Part shown: positions 18,717 to 28,163 of the stretch, piece after piece | Numbering within the stretch: the stretch's first letter is position 1 | Layout of the letters: each line of letters starts with the position of its first letter | Assembly (NCBI RefSeq): GCF_026537325.1 | Contig: NZ_JAFNMJ010000001.1 | Location: forward strand, 310,001 to 374,000 | Source of the DNA: Bifidobacterium sp. B4142 | GTDB lineage: Bacteria > Actinomycetota > Actinomycetes > Actinomycetales > Bifidobacteriaceae | Direction of reading: 5' to 3' | Length of the DNA: 64,000 bases | Made by a program: the position numbers and the translations under genes | Notes under the pieces: generated by a model | Seen by the model: only the letters and a program-made list of their open reading frames with translations | The model's database searches: none | What the model was told of the DNA's origin: nothing

Positions 18717-19379
18717 TCATGAGGCAGACGAAGCCTGGTCCCCGGACAGGGGGATCAGCCTGCGGCCTTCGCCCAATGCGTTCGGCTGGACCCGGCCTTG
18801 CAGAAGGTCGTCCAGCCTACTATGGAAGGCTGGCACTGCGGCGGGCTCCAGGTCGTAGGTCAGCTGGACCCGATCCGTGAAGTCCTCGGTCTCCACCTGT
18901 CCCCCGGAGGTGCGGATCAGACGGCGCAGGGGATCGTACTCCGGATAATCCACGGTGATCGTGAATCGCTGGGTCGGGAGCACACGTGCCTGCTTTGCCG
19001 CCTTGAGTGCCAGGGAGGCTGCTGAGGAGTAGGCCCGGATCAACCCCCCTGACCCGAGAAGGATCCCTCCGAAGTAACGGGTCACCGTCAGGACACAGTC
19101 CGTCACCCCCTGCCGACGCATGACCTCAAGTATGGGCTTACCGGCCGTCCCGGAGGGCTCTCCGTCATCGCTCATGCGCTCGCTGGTGCTGCCCTCCGGT
19201 CCCCAGATCGCGCAGTGGCAGACGTGCCGGGCCTTGGGGTGCTGCACACGGACCTCTTGGACGAAGGCCATGGCTGCCTCCTGATCCTCCACATGGCAGG
19301 CCTGGCCGATGAACTCGGACTTCCGCTCAGTCAGAGAGCCCGTAGCCGGTTTCTGCGGCGTATCCAGTATGGTGAGCAA
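18717..19379 (-). CDS. yigZ: YigZ/IMPACT-family protein
   Basis: This 220-residue protein has the two-domain YigZ architecture. The N-terminal UPF0029/IMPACT domain includes SEFIGQACHV, the conserved DDGEPSGTAGKPIL (about 71-84) and TRYFGGILLGSGGLIRAY (about 98-115). A ferredoxin-like C-terminal domain follows. Eukaryotic IMPACT regulates Gcn2, but the bacterial role is not settled. The start is TTG, supported by AGGAGG eight bases upstream on the minus strand. It is alone, and the 160 bases between it and the tRNA-Ser terminator show no gene. Confidence 0.9.
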   Translation of the reverse strand: MLTILDTPQKPATGSLTERKSEFIGQACHVEDQEAAMAFVQEVRVQHPKARHVCHCAIWGPEGSTSERMSDDGEPSGTAGKPILEVMRRQGVTDCVLTVTRYFGGILLGSGGLIRAYSSAASLALKAAKQARVLPTQRFTITVDYPEYDPLRRLIRTSGGQVETEDFTDRVQLTYDLEPAAVPAFHSRLDDLLQGRVQPNALGEGRRLIPLSGDQASSAS

Positions 19380-19486
19380 TCGGCTTGCCTCCTATGCTTA
19401 TCGTCTCCTCGGTTCTTGCATTATCTCCATGCTAAAGGGGATCTCGGGCCGGGTCTTATATCAAGGAGGCGACCTAAGCTGACCGC

Positions 19487-20119
19487 ATGACCAATCCCCA
19501 GGACCAATCGGAAACCGAATCCCCATCACCCGGCAAGCCCCATGAGGCTCTGACCGTTTTTTATGAAAGGCTCAGGCACTCCACAGATACGGCCGAGCTG
19601 CACGAATTCGCCCGTAGCCCCCTGCCCGACAGGTCCGACCAGGCCGCCTTCTCACGCTTCACGGCACTGCTGGAGGCGGTGGCTGGCAATGAGCACACGC
19701 CGGTGGAGGACAGGGTCTACCTGGCGCAGACCATGCCCTTCCCCAACATTCTGGTCAAGCTCTCCCAGGATTCCAGCGCAGACGTCCGCCGGGCGGTGGC
19801 TGCCAACAAGGATGACAAGAACTGGCTGGCCGGTCTGCTCACCAAGGACCAGGACGCCGGAGTCAGGGCTGCTGCGCTGACCAATCCCATGACCTCCTGG
19901 AAGATGCGTCTGGAGGGTGCCCAGGATGAGCGCACCGATGCCGATACCCTGGACTTTCTGGGGGCCCTGGGCACTCGCGACGAGCAGAATGCCCCCCATG
20001 TGCTGGCCGCCATGGTCCGCCGGGCGGTGGCCCTGAATCCCAACACCGGGCAGGCGACCCTTGAGGCTCTGCGCAAGGACCCTGATGGGCAGGTGGCACG
20101 GGCAGCCGCCTCGCGCTGA
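19487..20119 (+). CDS. Helical-repeat (HEAT/variant leucine-rich repeat-like) protein
   Basis: This is a 210-residue soluble protein of unknown function. Residues about 70-205 contain repeated units of the pattern DxxxxVRRAVAxNxxxxxxxLxxLxxD (for example VRRAVAANKD, VRAAALTNP and VRRAVALNP), as in leucine-rich-repeat-variant or HEAT-like solenoids. There is no signal peptide or membrane span. The first 25 residues are polar and probably disordered. A good AAGGAGG lies 17 bases before the ATG, farther than usual, but an in-frame stop blocks any longer start. It stands alone before rplM. Helical solenoids usually bind proteins, and no partner is evident. Confidence 0.7.
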   Translation: MTNPQDQSETESPSPGKPHEALTVFYERLRHSTDTAELHEFARSPLPDRSDQAAFSRFTALLEAVAGNEHTPVEDRVYLAQTMPFPNILVKLSQDSSADVRRAVAANKDDKNWLAGLLTKDQDAGVRAAALTNPMTSWKMRLEGAQDERTDADTLDFLGALGTRDEQNAPHVLAAMVRRAVALNPNTGQATLEALRKDPDGQVARAAASR

Positions 20120-20139
20120 AACTTAGGCCGACGCGAATT

Positions 20140-20167
20140 TTGACGAACGGCGCTCAGGCGTTACAAT
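20140..20167 (+). promoter_or_regulatory. Promoter of rplM-rpsI
   Basis: TTGACG (20140-20145) and TACAAT (20162-20167) are separated by 16 bases and match the sigma-70 consensus at five of six positions each. The start of transcription would give a leader of roughly 150 bases before rplM, long enough for a ribosomal-protein autoregulatory structure. Confidence 0.7.
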
Positions 20168-20322
20168 AATGGATTGTTGTGTTTCCCTAAGGGGTCCTCA
20201 AAGCGCTTTTCCCACTCGCCGTCTAGGACTTTCAGGGAGCCCACGGAATACACGGCTTTCGGCCAGCATGGCAGCATGTGGCGCGGGGAGCCCGAAACAC
20301 AATGCAAGGAAAAGGTTGAATC

Positions 20323-20772
20323 GTGAAGACTTTCACCCCGAAACCAGCCGATCTGACACATGACTGGTATATCGTCGACGCCTCCGGTGTGGTGCTGGGG
20401 CGTCTGGCAGCCCAGGTGGCCGATCTGCTGCGTGGCAAGAACAAGCCCACCTATGCGCCCTACGCCGACTCTGGCAACAACGTCATCGTCATCAACGCCT
20501 CCAAGATGGTGCTCACGGGCAACAAGAACGACAAGGTGCTCTACACCCACTCCGGTCGTCCCGGCGGTCTGCGTCGCGACTCCTACGGGCAGTTGATGGA
20601 GCACAATCCCGAGCGCATCATCATGACGGCGGTCAAGGGCATGTTGCCCAAGAACAAGCTGGCCAAGGTCCAGCTGACCAGGCTGCGGGTCTTCGCAGGC
20701 GAGGAGCATCCTCACACCTCACAGCAGCCCATTGAGTACAAGATCCACCAGGTCGCCCAGCAGGCCAAGTAG
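20323..20772 (+). CDS. rplM: 50S ribosomal protein L13
   Basis: L13 is an early-assembly protein of the large subunit. The 149-residue product shows the family core: [15 protein letters not shown] at residues 15-29, the ILTG-like VLTGNK, and MLPKNKLA with the conserved basic loop. The start is GTG, with GGAAAAGG about eight bases upstream. It is the first gene of the two-gene rplM-rpsI operon behind a strong promoter and a leader of about 150 bases. Confidence 0.97.
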   Translation: MKTFTPKPADLTHDWYIVDASGVVLGRLAAQVADLLRGKNKPTYAPYADSGNNVIVINASKMVLTGNKNDKVLYTHSGRPGGLRRDSYGQLMEHNPERIIMTAVKGMLPKNKLAKVQLTRLRVFAGEEHPHTSQQPIEYKIHQVAQQAK

Positions 20773-20792
20773 GACCAGAGGAGATAATCACC

Positions 20793-21284
20793 ATGGCTGA
20801 CAACAACAACAGCTCCGCGGTTCTTGAGGCCGAGGAGACCAGCGCTTCCTACACTTCCGAGACTAATGCCGGTGCGGGCACCGGCACCTCCGCCATCGAG
20901 CCAGGCTACGGCACCGGTCGCCGTAAGGAGGCAGTCGCCCGCGTCCGTCTGATCCCGGGCTCCGGCAAGTGGAGCATCAATGGGCACACCTTGGAGGAGT
21001 ACTTCCCCAGCAAGCTGCACCAGCGGGAGGTCAACTCGCCCATCGTGTTGCTCAAGCTCGAGAACAAGTTCGACGTGGTTGTGCGCGTCGAGGGCGGCGG
21101 CGTGACCGGCCAGGCCGGCGCAGTCCGTCTGGGCGTCGCACGCGCCCTGAACGCCATCGATCGGGACGCCAACCGTCCTGCCCTGAAGAAGGCCGGGTTC
21201 CTGACCCGCGACGCCCGCGTGGTGGAGCGCAAGAAGGCGGGTCTGCACAAGGCCCGTCGCGCGCCGCAGTTCTCCAAGCGTTGA
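20793..21284 (+). CDS. rpsI: 30S ribosomal protein S9
   Basis: S9 contacts the P-site tRNA through its C-terminal tail, here ending in the expected QFSKR. The core begins at [13 protein letters not shown] (about residue 44). About 42 residues before it are an acidic, Ser/Thr/Asn-rich extension absent from most S9 proteins, though extensions occur in other actinobacteria. The GAGGAGATAATCACC site fits the ATG chosen, so the extension is probably translated. It lies 20 bases after rplM and is followed at once by a terminator. Confidence 0.96.
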   Translation: MADNNNSSAVLEAEETSASYTSETNAGAGTGTSAIEPGYGTGRRKEAVARVRLIPGSGKWSINGHTLEEYFPSKLHQREVNSPIVLLKLENKFDVVVRVEGGGVTGQAGAVRLGVARALNAIDRDANRPALKKAGFLTRDARVVERKKAGLHKARRAPQFSKR

Positions 21285-21300
21285 CGTTCGCAGTCCTTCC

Positions 21301-21332
21301 ATCCCCGAGGTTCATGAACCTCGGGGATTTTT
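21301..21332 (+). terminator. Terminator of the rplM-rpsI operon
   Basis: ATCCCCGAGGTTC pairs perfectly with GAACCTCGGGGAT (13 pairs, two-base tip that opens to a small loop), followed by TTTTT. Confidence 0.93.
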
Positions 21333-21606
21333 CATGCTTGGACCGCCTCTGCCGAAAAACGAACGGCAAAGAGCACTTTTCTGTTTGACAAGTGACCAGG
21401 AAACCTACGGATTCCCACACGACACGCTGCAAGTGAACGTTCGCTCCGCCTGGGGCTCAATGGTTCTTCTCCTCGGTTATATTGTGACCGGTTATATTGT
21501 GATATTCGTCACCTTATGGCCTTTGCCTTTCGAGGGCTGGCGCGGTCCAGTACTGCCTCCCGGTCCTCGGCGGAGTCCGAGCAAGCACACAAGGAGGACC
21601 GGGATC
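21333..21606 (+). other. adhE upstream region with tandem repeat
   Basis: These 274 bases separate the rpsI terminator from adhE. CGGTTATATTGTGA occurs twice in tandem, at 21474-21487 and 21489-21502 (period 15), and the second copy forms part of the candidate Rex operator. An open frame runs through from 21334, but it lacks AdhE similarity and a ribosome site, so it is treated as untranslated. Confidence 0.6.
21497..21514. promoter_or_regulatory. Candidate Rex-type operator of adhE
   Basis: TTGTGA-N6-TCACCT matches the 18-base Rex palindrome TTGTGA-N6-TCACAA at all positions except the last two. Rex is a NADH-sensing repressor that commonly controls adhE in Gram-positive bacteria. It lies 93 bases before the adhE start. 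CRP/FNR-family proteins recognise a similar layout, so the protein that binds is inferred. Confidence 0.5.
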
Positions 21607-24372
21607 TTGGCTGAAACGCGTACGCAAGGACACAGGAATCGGGCGACAGGATCAGCTGCCGGAAGCAAAAGAGCGGAGCAGGATCGAACCGAGCTGGCCC
21701 GCAAGGAGGTGGATGCCCTGGTCGCCAGAGCGCAGACCGCTCTGAGGACCTTCGAGGAGCTCAACCAGGAGCAGGTGGACAGGATCGTGGCCAAGGCCTC
21801 CATCGCGGCCCTGAACAAGCATCTGGCCCTGGCCCAGATGGCCGTTCAGGAGACAGGACGCGGACTGGTGGAGGACAAGGCCACCAAGAACATCTTCGCC
21901 TGCGAGCACGTGACCAACTACCTGGCTAAACAGCGCACCGTGGGCATCATCAGCGAGAACGAGGTGGACGGCATCATCGAGGTTGCCGAGCCGGTGGGGG
22001 TCGTGGCCGGCGTGACCCCAGTGACCAACCCCACTTCGACCGCCATATTCAAGTCCCTGCTGGCCTTGAAGACCCGTTGCCCCATCGTCTTCGGCTTCCA
22101 TCCCTATGCCCAGCGCTGCTCGGTAGAGGCGGCCCGGATCGTCCGTGACGCCGCTATTGAAGCAGGCGCTCCGCAGGATTGCATCCAGTGGATCGAACAC
22201 CCCTCTGTTGAGGCCACGGGCGCGCTGATGCGGCACCCAGGCGTAGCCACCATCCTGGCCACCGGCGGCCCGGGCATGGTCAAGGCCGCATACTCCTCGG
22301 GTAAGCCGGCCCTGGGGGTGGGCGCCGGCAATGCCCCGGCCTATGTGGACTGCAAGGTCAATGTTGCTCGGGCTGTCAACGATCTGATCTTGTCCAAGCA
22401 CTTCGACTATGGCATGATCTGCGCCACGGAGCAGGCCGTCATCGCCCATCAGGATGTGTACGACCGAATGATCAAGGAGATGAAGCGGCGCAAGGCGTAC
22501 TTCGTCAATGCCGAGGAGAAGGCCAAGCTGGAGGAGTACATGTTCGGGGTGAGGTCCCATGCCGGAGCAGACGCCCCCCAGCCCAGGCTCAATTCGGTGG
22601 TTCCCGGCAAGTCCCCGCAGTTCATCGCCCGTCAGGCTAGTTTTGAGATTCCCGAGGATGCAACCATCCTGGCTGCCGAATGCGACCAAGTCGGCCCCAT
22701 GGAGCCACTGACCATGGAAAAGCTGGCTCCGGTCCAAGCTGTGCTCAAGGCCCGGAACAAGGAGGAGGGCTTCGCCCTCTGCGAGCAGATGCTGCGCTAC
22801 GGGGCCGGGCATACGGCGGCCATACACACGGACAACGAGAAGTTGGTGCGGGAGTATGGCCAGCGCATGCACGCCTGCAGGATCGTCTGGAACCAGCCCA
22901 GCTCACTGGGCGGCATCGGCGACATCTACAACGCCATAGCCCCCTCCCTGACGCTGGGTTGCGGCTCCTACGGCGGCAATTCGGTCTCGGGCAACGTTCA
23001 GGCGGTCAATCTGATCAATGTCAAGAGGATAGCCCGGAGGAACAACAACATGCAGTGGTTCAAGGTGCCGCCCAAGACCTACTTCGAGCCCAATTCCGTG
23101 CGCTATCTGCGCGACATGTTCGGCATTCGCCGGGCCGTGATCGTCTGTGACAAGGTCATGGAGCAGCTGGGGGTCATCGACAAGATCATCGATCAGCTGC
23201 GGGCCCGTTCCGAGCCGGTCACCTTCCGCATCATCGACTATGTCGAGCCTGAACCCAGCGTGGAGACGGTGCAGCGGGGGGCGGCCATGATGCGCAACGA
23301 GTTCGGCCCCGACACCATCATCGCCGTAGGCGGGGGCAGCCCCATGGACGCTGCCAAGATCATGTGGCTTCTCTATGAGCACCCGGAGATCTCCTTCGCT
23401 GATGTCCGTGAGAAGTTCTTCGATATCCGCAAGCGCGCCTTCAAGATTCCGCCCCTGGGCACCAAGGCCAGGCTGGTCTGTATTCCCACGTCATCGGGCA
23501 CGGGTTCGGAGGTCACCCCATTCGCGGTCATCACCGACCATAAGACCGGATACAAGTACCCCATCACCGATTACGCCCTGACCCCCAGCGTGGCCATCGT
23601 GGATCCGGTCCTGGCCCGTACCCAGCCCAAGAGGCTGGCCTGCGACTCGGGCTTCGATGCCCTGACCCACTGCATGGAGGCCTTTGTCTCGGTCTATGCC
23701 AATGACTACACCGACGCCATGGCCCTGCATGCGGCCAAACTGATCTGGGACAACCTGGAGCCTGCTGTGAGCACTGCCGGCGGTGAGGCCAAGGTACGCG
23801 CCCAGGAGAAGATGCACAATGCGGCGACCATGGCAGGCATGGCCTTCGGCTCGGCCTTCCTGGGCATGTGCCACGGCATGGCGCATACCATCGGAGCCCT
23901 CTGCCATGTGGCCCATGGGCGTGCCAATTCCATCCTTTTGCCCTATGTGATCCGTTACAACGGATGCATCCCGGACGAGCCGACCAGCTGGCCCAAATAC
24001 AGCGAGTATGTGGCCCCGGAGCGCTACAGGCAGATGGCCCATGTGCTGGGCATCGAATCCGCTACTGCCGAGGAGGGCGTGGAGCTCTTGGCCCGTGCTG
24101 TGGAATCCTACAGGGACGAGCGTCTGGGCATGGATGCCTCCTTCCAGGCTGCCGGAGTGGACGAGGACCTCTACTGGCAGTCCTTGGATCAGATCGGCAT
24201 GCGCGCCTACGAGGACCAGTGCACGCCGGCCAATCCTCGCATTCCGATGATTGAGGACATGAAAGACATCGCTGTGGCCGCCTACTATGGGGTCAGCCAA
24301 GGGGAGGGCCATCGGATGCGGGTTGCCCGCCAGGGCGAGGATGAGGTGCAAGAGGCCTCCCAGCGGGCCTGA
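21607..24372 (+). CDS. adhE: Bifunctional acetaldehyde-CoA/alcohol dehydrogenase
   Basis: AdhE reduces acetyl-CoA to acetaldehyde and then ethanol, recycling two NADH, a key redox outlet in bifid-shunt fermentation. The product of about 921 residues has an N-terminal CoA-dependent aldehyde dehydrogenase (about 35-470) with GMICATEQAV around the catalytic Cys. A C-terminal iron-dependent alcohol dehydrogenase follows (about 480-900), with GGGSPMDAAK for NAD binding and GMCHGMAHTIGALCH bearing iron-ligand His residues. The start is TTG at 21607, with AAGGAGG nine bases upstream. A longer reading to 21334 adds 91 residues unlike any AdhE. It sits as an insert between two ribosomal operons. Confidence 0.95.
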   Translation: MAETRTQGHRNRATGSAAGSKRAEQDRTELARKEVDALVARAQTALRTFEELNQEQVDRIVAKASIAALNKHLALAQMAVQETGRGLVEDKATKNIFACEHVTNYLAKQRTVGIISENEVDGIIEVAEPVGVVAGVTPVTNPTSTAIFKSLLALKTRCPIVFGFHPYAQRCSVEAARIVRDAAIEAGAPQDCIQWIEHPSVEATGALMRHPGVATILATGGPGMVKAAYSSGKPALGVGAGNAPAYVDCKVNVARAVNDLILSKHFDYGMICATEQAVIAHQDVYDRMIKEMKRRKAYFVNAEEKAKLEEYMFGVRSHAGADAPQPRLNSVVPGKSPQFIARQASFEIPEDATILAAECDQVGPMEPLTMEKLAPVQAVLKARNKEEGFALCEQMLRYGAGHTAAIHTDNEKLVREYGQRMHACRIVWNQPSSLGGIGDIYNAIAPSLTLGCGSYGGNSVSGNVQAVNLINVKRIARRNNNMQWFKVPPKTYFEPNSVRYLRDMFGIRRAVIVCDKVMEQLGVIDKIIDQLRARSEPVTFRIIDYVEPEPSVETVQRGAAMMRNEFGPDTIIAVGGGSPMDAAKIMWLLYEHPEISFADVREKFFDIRKRAFKIPPLGTKARLVCIPTSSGTGSEVTPFAVITDHKTGYKYPITDYALTPSVAIVDPVLARTQPKRLACDSGFDALTHCMEAFVSVYANDYTDAMALHAAKLIWDNLEPAVSTAGGEAKVRAQEKMHNAATMAGMAFGSAFLGMCHGMAHTIGALCHVAHGRANSILLPYVIRYNGCIPDEPTSWPKYSEYVAPERYRQMAHVLGIESATAEEGVELLARAVESYRDERLGMDASFQAAGVDEDLYWQSLDQIGMRAYEDQCTPANPRIPMIEDMKDIAVAAYYGVSQGEGHRMRVARQGEDEVQEASQRA

Positions 24373-24389
24373 CAAGGCCGGAATCCAGT

Positions 24390-24453
24390 CGAGGATCCCC
24401 CTGGAAGCGGCGCGACACGCCCGGATTCTTCTAGGGGGACCCTCGTGCTTTAA
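24390..24453 (+). terminator. Terminator-like hairpin after adhE
   Basis: CGAGG, CCCCCT and GAAG (24390-24406) pair in order with CTTC, AGGGGG and CCTCG (24428-24445), enclosing a GC-rich loop. The tail TGCTTTAAT is T-poor, so termination may be partial. The remaining 200 bases to rpsJ must hold the S10 operon promoter, which I could not fix. Confidence 0.55.
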
Positions 24454-24656
24454 TAAGAAAGTTGCCTGTTTTGGGCTCGCATTTTGTCAATCACAATAGC
24501 GGGTGCAGCGAGGAGTCCCATCCCCACGGTTCTCCACGGCTGCGCATGGATCCGGCTGAGGCCTGTCGGGAGGAATGTCTCCTTGCGGCCGTCGTTTCGT
24601 GCCCTCGAAACAGACTGGGTAATCAGTTCATAGATCGCTAGAAAGGGCGGACGGCA

Positions 24657-24965
24657 ATGGCGGGACAGAAAATCCGCATCAGGCTAAAGTCCTATGACCA
24701 TGAGGTCATCGACCAATCGGCGAAGAAGATCGTCGAGACGGTGACGAACGCGGGCGCAACTGTGGTTGGCCCCGTTCCGCTGCCGACTGAGAAGAACGTG
24801 TATGTCGTCATCCGTTCTCCTCATAAGTACAAGGACTCCCGCGAGCACTTCGAGATGCGCACCCACAAGCGCCTGATCGACATCGTGGATCCCACGCCCA
24901 AGGCGGTGGATTCGTTGATGCACATCGATCTGCCGGCGGACGTCAACATCGAGATCAAGCTGTAG
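24657..24965 (+). CDS. rpsJ: 30S ribosomal protein S10
   Basis: This 102-residue small-subunit protein is also the transcription antitermination factor NusE. It has the family start [25 protein letters not shown] and the RTHKRLIDI motif (about 67-75). The start follows GAAAGGGCGGACGGCA. It is the first gene of the S10 operon, and its upstream region carries the adhE terminator and an AT-rich segment that probably contains the promoter. Confidence 0.98.
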   Translation: MAGQKIRIRLKSYDHEVIDQSAKKIVETVTNAGATVVGPVPLPTEKNVYVVIRSPHKYKDSREHFEMRTHKRLIDIVDPTPKAVDSLMHIDLPADVNIEIKL

Positions 24966-24981
24966 GGGAGGAGGAAACCGC

Positions 24982-25635
24982 ATGGCTGAAGAGCAGAGGA
25001 ACCGCAAGGCTCTCCTGGGCCGCAAGCTGGGCATGTCCCAGGTCTGGGACGAGAACGGCTTCTTCGTCCCGGTGACCCTGGTGGACGTGTCCACCAACGT
25101 GGTGACCGCGGTCAAGAACCAGGAGAAGGACGGCTATCAGGCCATCCAGATCGGCTACGGACAGATCGATCCCACCAAGGTGACCAAGCCGCTGGCTGGC
25201 CACTTCGCCAAGGCCGGAGTGACCCCGCGTCGCCACTTGGTCGAGGTCCGCACCGCTGATGCCGACAGCTATCAGCCCGGCCAGGAGCTGGGCATGGACC
25301 TGCTGCCCGAGGGCAGCGAGGTCGACGTGACCGGAACAACCAAGGGCAAGGGCTTCGCCGGCACCATCAAGCGCTGGGGCTTCAAGTCCTACCGCCGCAC
25401 CCACGGTTCGCACAAGAACGAGCGCCGTCCTGGCTCAGTGGGCGCCTGCGCCACGCCTAGCCGCATCCTCAAGGGCAAGCGGATGGCCGGCCGCATGGGT
25501 CACGACACCTCGACCGTCCAGAATCTGACCATTGTCTCCGCAGATGCCGAGAAGGGCGTCATCGCCATCAAGGGTGCCCTGCCCGGGCCCCGCGGCGCCA
25601 TCGTCCTGGTTCGTTCGGCAGTGAAGGGAGCCTGA
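24982..25635 (+). CDS. rplC: 50S ribosomal protein L3
   Basis: L3 is one of the two assembly-initiator proteins of the large subunit and reaches the peptidyl-transferase centre. The 217-residue product has [16 protein letters not shown] at the N-terminus and the conserved [14 protein letters not shown] and [26 protein letters not shown] stretches, including the Gln/Gly-rich finger region. GGGGAGGAGGAAACCGC precedes the ATG, 16 bases after rpsJ. Confidence 0.98.
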   Translation: MAEEQRNRKALLGRKLGMSQVWDENGFFVPVTLVDVSTNVVTAVKNQEKDGYQAIQIGYGQIDPTKVTKPLAGHFAKAGVTPRRHLVEVRTADADSYQPGQELGMDLLPEGSEVDVTGTTKGKGFAGTIKRWGFKSYRRTHGSHKNERRPGSVGACATPSRILKGKRMAGRMGHDTSTVQNLTIVSADAEKGVIAIKGALPGPRGAIVLVRSAVKGA

Positions 25636-25639
25636 AACC

Positions 25640-26314
25640 ATGGCTAAGTTGACTCTGAACATCACCGACGCCCAGGGCAAGAACACCGGAACTGTGGATG
25701 CACCCGAGCAGATCTTCGGCATTGCAGAAGAGGATATCCGCTCACACGTGCCGCTGATCCATCAGGTTGTTGTCGCCCAGCTGGCTGCAGCCCGTCAGGG
25801 GACACACTCGGTCAAGACCCGGTCCACCGTCTCAGGTGGCGGCCGCAAGCCTTGGAAGCAGAAGGGCACTGGACGTGCTCGTCAGGGCTCCATTCGCGCT
25901 CCCCAGTGGACCGGTGGCGCCATTGTCCACGGCCCGCAGCCGCGCGACTACTCCCAGCGCACCCCCAAGAAGATGAAGGCCGCAGCTTTGCGCTACGTCC
26001 TGTCCGACCGGGTCAACGCCGGACGCGTGCACGTGGTCGACTTCGGCATTGGCGAGACTCCGTCCACCAAGGCAGCCAAGGCAGCCCTGTTGCCCCTGGT
26101 CGACAGTAGATTCACCACCGTCGTGCTGTCCCGTGAGAACATCAACGAGTGGCTCTCCGTCAGGAACCTGCCCACCGTCCATGTCCTCTTCGCCGATCAG
26201 CTCAACACCTACGATGTGGTCACGGCCGAGGATGTCGTCTTCAGCAAGGACGGCTTCGATGCCTTCCTGGCTGTCAAGGGCGGCGCCAAGTCCAAGACCG
26301 TCAAGGAGGCCTGA
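25640..26314 (+). CDS. rplD: 50S ribosomal protein L4
   Basis: L4 lines the peptide exit tunnel and in some bacteria represses the S10 operon. The 224-residue product has the long tunnel loop with [23 protein letters not shown] (about 55-77) and the globular domain ending in [14 protein letters not shown]. It begins four bases after the rplC stop, so translation is probably coupled. Confidence 0.98.
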   Translation: MAKLTLNITDAQGKNTGTVDAPEQIFGIAEEDIRSHVPLIHQVVVAQLAAARQGTHSVKTRSTVSGGGRKPWKQKGTGRARQGSIRAPQWTGGAIVHGPQPRDYSQRTPKKMKAAALRYVLSDRVNAGRVHVVDFGIGETPSTKAAKAALLPLVDSRFTTVVLSRENINEWLSVRNLPTVHVLFADQLNTYDVVTAEDVVFSKDGFDAFLAVKGGAKSKTVKEA

Positions 26315-26319
26315 TTTTC

Positions 26320-26622
26320 ATGGCAGCTATTCACAAGCCAGCACACGACATCATTCTGCGCCCGGTCGTCTCCGAGAAGAGCTACGCCAACTCGGACCGA
26401 GGCCAGTACACATTCGTGGTGGACCCTGAAGCCAACAAGGTCGCCATCAAGCAGGCCATCGAGCAGATCTTCAACGTGAAGGTCACATCGGTCAACACCC
26501 TCAACCGGCAAGGTAAGAGGACCCGGACCCGTACGGGCTGGGGTCGTCGTGCCGCCGAGAAACGCGCCATCGTCAAGGTGGCCGAGGGCCAGTCGATCGA
26601 TGTCTTCGGTACCAAAAACTGA
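26320..26622 (+). CDS. rplW: 50S ribosomal protein L23
   Basis: L23 sits at the tunnel exit, where trigger factor and SRP dock. The start at 26320, with AAGGAGG at 26303-26309, gives 100 residues beginning with the expected [12 protein letters not shown] longer in-frame reading from 26149 would overlap rplD and has no L23 similarity. It retains [20 protein letters not shown], the rRNA-binding loop. Confidence 0.97.
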   Translation: MAAIHKPAHDIILRPVVSEKSYANSDRGQYTFVVDPEANKVAIKQAIEQIFNVKVTSVNTLNRQGKRTRTRTGWGRRAAEKRAIVKVAEGQSIDVFGTKN

Positions 26623-26657
26623 AGGCTAGCCGAGAAAAGTTAAGGAAGAACTAGATT

Positions 26658-27488
26658 ATGGCTATCCGTACATACAAGCCGACGACCGCGGGCCGTCGCA
26701 ACGCCTCGGTTTCGGACTTCGCCGAAATCACGCGCTCCAAGCCCGAGAAGTCGCTGGTTCGCAAGCTGAGCAAGACCGGCGGGCGCAACTCCTACGGCCG
26801 CGTCACCAGTCGCCATCGGGGCGGCGGACACAAGCGCCAGTACCGCCTCATTGACTTCCGTCGCTGGGACAAGGACGGTGTGCCCGCCAAGGTGGCTGAG
26901 ATCGAATACGATCCCAACCGCTCGGCCCGCATCGCCCTTCTGCACTTCGCAGACGGTGAGAAGCGCTACATCATCGCCCCGCAGGGCATCAAGCAGGGTG
27001 ACGTCATCGAGACCGGTCCCCAGGCCGACATCAAGCCCGGCAACAACCTGCCCCTGCGCAATATCCCCACCGGCACCATCGTCCACGCCATTGAGCTGCG
27101 GCCCCTGGGCGGCGCCAAGATCGCACGCTCGGCCGGTGCTGCCGTCCAGTTGGTGGCCAAGGACGGTGCCTACGCCCAGCTGCGTATGCCCTCCGGCGAA
27201 ATCCGCAATGTCGATTCCCGTTGCCGCGCAACAGTGGGCGAGGTCGGCAACAACGACCACGCCAATGTCCAGCTAGGCAAGGCGGGACGTGCACGCTGGA
27301 TGGGACGCAGGCCCATCACCCGCGGTGAATCCATGAACCCGGTCGACCACCCGCATGGCGGACGCACTCGTGGCGGCAAGCCGCCAGTGTCTCCCTGGGG
27401 CAAGGGCGAGGTCCGCACCCGCAGGCCCAAGAAGGCCTCCAACAAGATGATTGTGCGTCGTCGTCCAAATGGTAAGAACCGCAAGTAA
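26658..27488 (+). CDS. rplB: 50S ribosomal protein L2
   Basis: L2 is required for subunit association and peptidyl transfer. The 276-residue product is of normal length and carries the near-invariant [19 protein letters not shown] (about 42-60) and the C-terminal [23 protein letters not shown] (about 226-248), including the conserved His of HPHGG. AAGGAAGAAC precedes the start. Confidence 0.98.
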   Translation: MAIRTYKPTTAGRRNASVSDFAEITRSKPEKSLVRKLSKTGGRNSYGRVTSRHRGGGHKRQYRLIDFRRWDKDGVPAKVAEIEYDPNRSARIALLHFADGEKRYIIAPQGIKQGDVIETGPQADIKPGNNLPLRNIPTGTIVHAIELRPLGGAKIARSAGAAVQLVAKDGAYAQLRMPSGEIRNVDSRCRATVGEVGNNDHANVQLGKAGRARWMGRRPITRGESMNPVDHPHGGRTRGGKPPVSPWGKGEVRTRRPKKASNKMIVRRRPNGKNRK

Positions 27489-27503
27489 GGGAGTGTCGGA
27501 AAG

Positions 27504-27782
27504 ATGACTCGTAGCATCAAGAAGGGCCCATTCGTCGACGCCCACTTGCAGAAGAAAGTCGACGAGCAGAACGAAAAGGGCACCAAGAACGTCATCAAGA
27601 CCTGGTCCCGTCGTTCCATGATCACCCCGGACTTCATCGGGCACACTTTTGCTGTGCACGATGGCCGCAAGCATGTCCCGGTCTTCGTCACCGAGGCCAT
27701 GGTCGGCCACAAGCTCGGCGAATTCGCCCCCACCCGGACCTTCAGGGGTCATGTGAAGGACGACAAGAAAGCACGCCGCTGA
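27504..27782 (+). CDS. rpsS: 30S ribosomal protein S19
   Basis: S19 forms part of the small-subunit head with S13. The 92-residue product opens with the family signature [10 protein letters not shown] and contains STRRS-like [26 protein letters not shown] and the [12 protein letters not shown] end. It follows rplB by 15 bases. Confidence 0.98.
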   Translation: MTRSIKKGPFVDAHLQKKVDEQNEKGTKNVIKTWSRRSMITPDFIGHTFAVHDGRKHVPVFVTEAMVGHKLGEFAPTRTFRGHVKDDKKARR

Positions 27783-27803
27783 GGCGAGGGAGAGTAGAGA
27801 CAC

Positions 27804-28163
27804 ATGGAAGCTAAGGCAATTGCACGTCACGTTCGCGTGACGCCTCGCAAGGCTCGCCGCGTCGTCGACCTCATCCGAGGCAAGCAGGCGACCGAGGCCG
27901 TGACCATTCTGAAGTTTGCCCCCCAGGACGCGGCCGTTCCGGTCCGCAAGTGCCTGGAGAGCGCCATCGCCAACGCTCGTGTCAAGGCGGACAAGGCCAA
28001 TCAGCCCTTCCGCGAGAACGAGCTGATGGTTCGTGAGACCTACGTGGACGAGGGAACTACTCTGAAGCGGTTCCGTGCCCGCGCCCAGGGTCGTGCGGCC
28101 CGCATCAACAAGCGGACCAGCCACATCACCGTCGTGGTGGCCGACAAGGAAGGAGCCCGATAA
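27804..28163 (+). CDS. rplV: 50S ribosomal protein L22
   Basis: L22 lines the exit tunnel and is a macrolide-resistance site when its loop changes. The 119-residue product has [21 protein letters not shown] at the start and the beta-hairpin [20 protein letters not shown] at the end. Its TAA overlaps the rpsC ATG by one base (TAATG), which couples the two. Confidence 0.98.
   Translation: MEAKAIARHVRVTPRKARRVVDLIRGKQATEAVTILKFAPQDAAVPVRKCLESAIANARVKADKANQPFRENELMVRETYVDEGTTLKRFRARAQGRAARINKRTSHITVVVADKEGAR

Noticed and set aside
21334-21606. N-terminal extension of AdhE by 91 residues, including a hydrophobic stretch
   Set aside because: No ribosome site at 21334, no AdhE similarity, and the region contains the tandem repeat and candidate operator.
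21652-22872. 406-codon open frame on the minus strand
   Set aside because: Antisense shadow of adhE without a start signal or domain.
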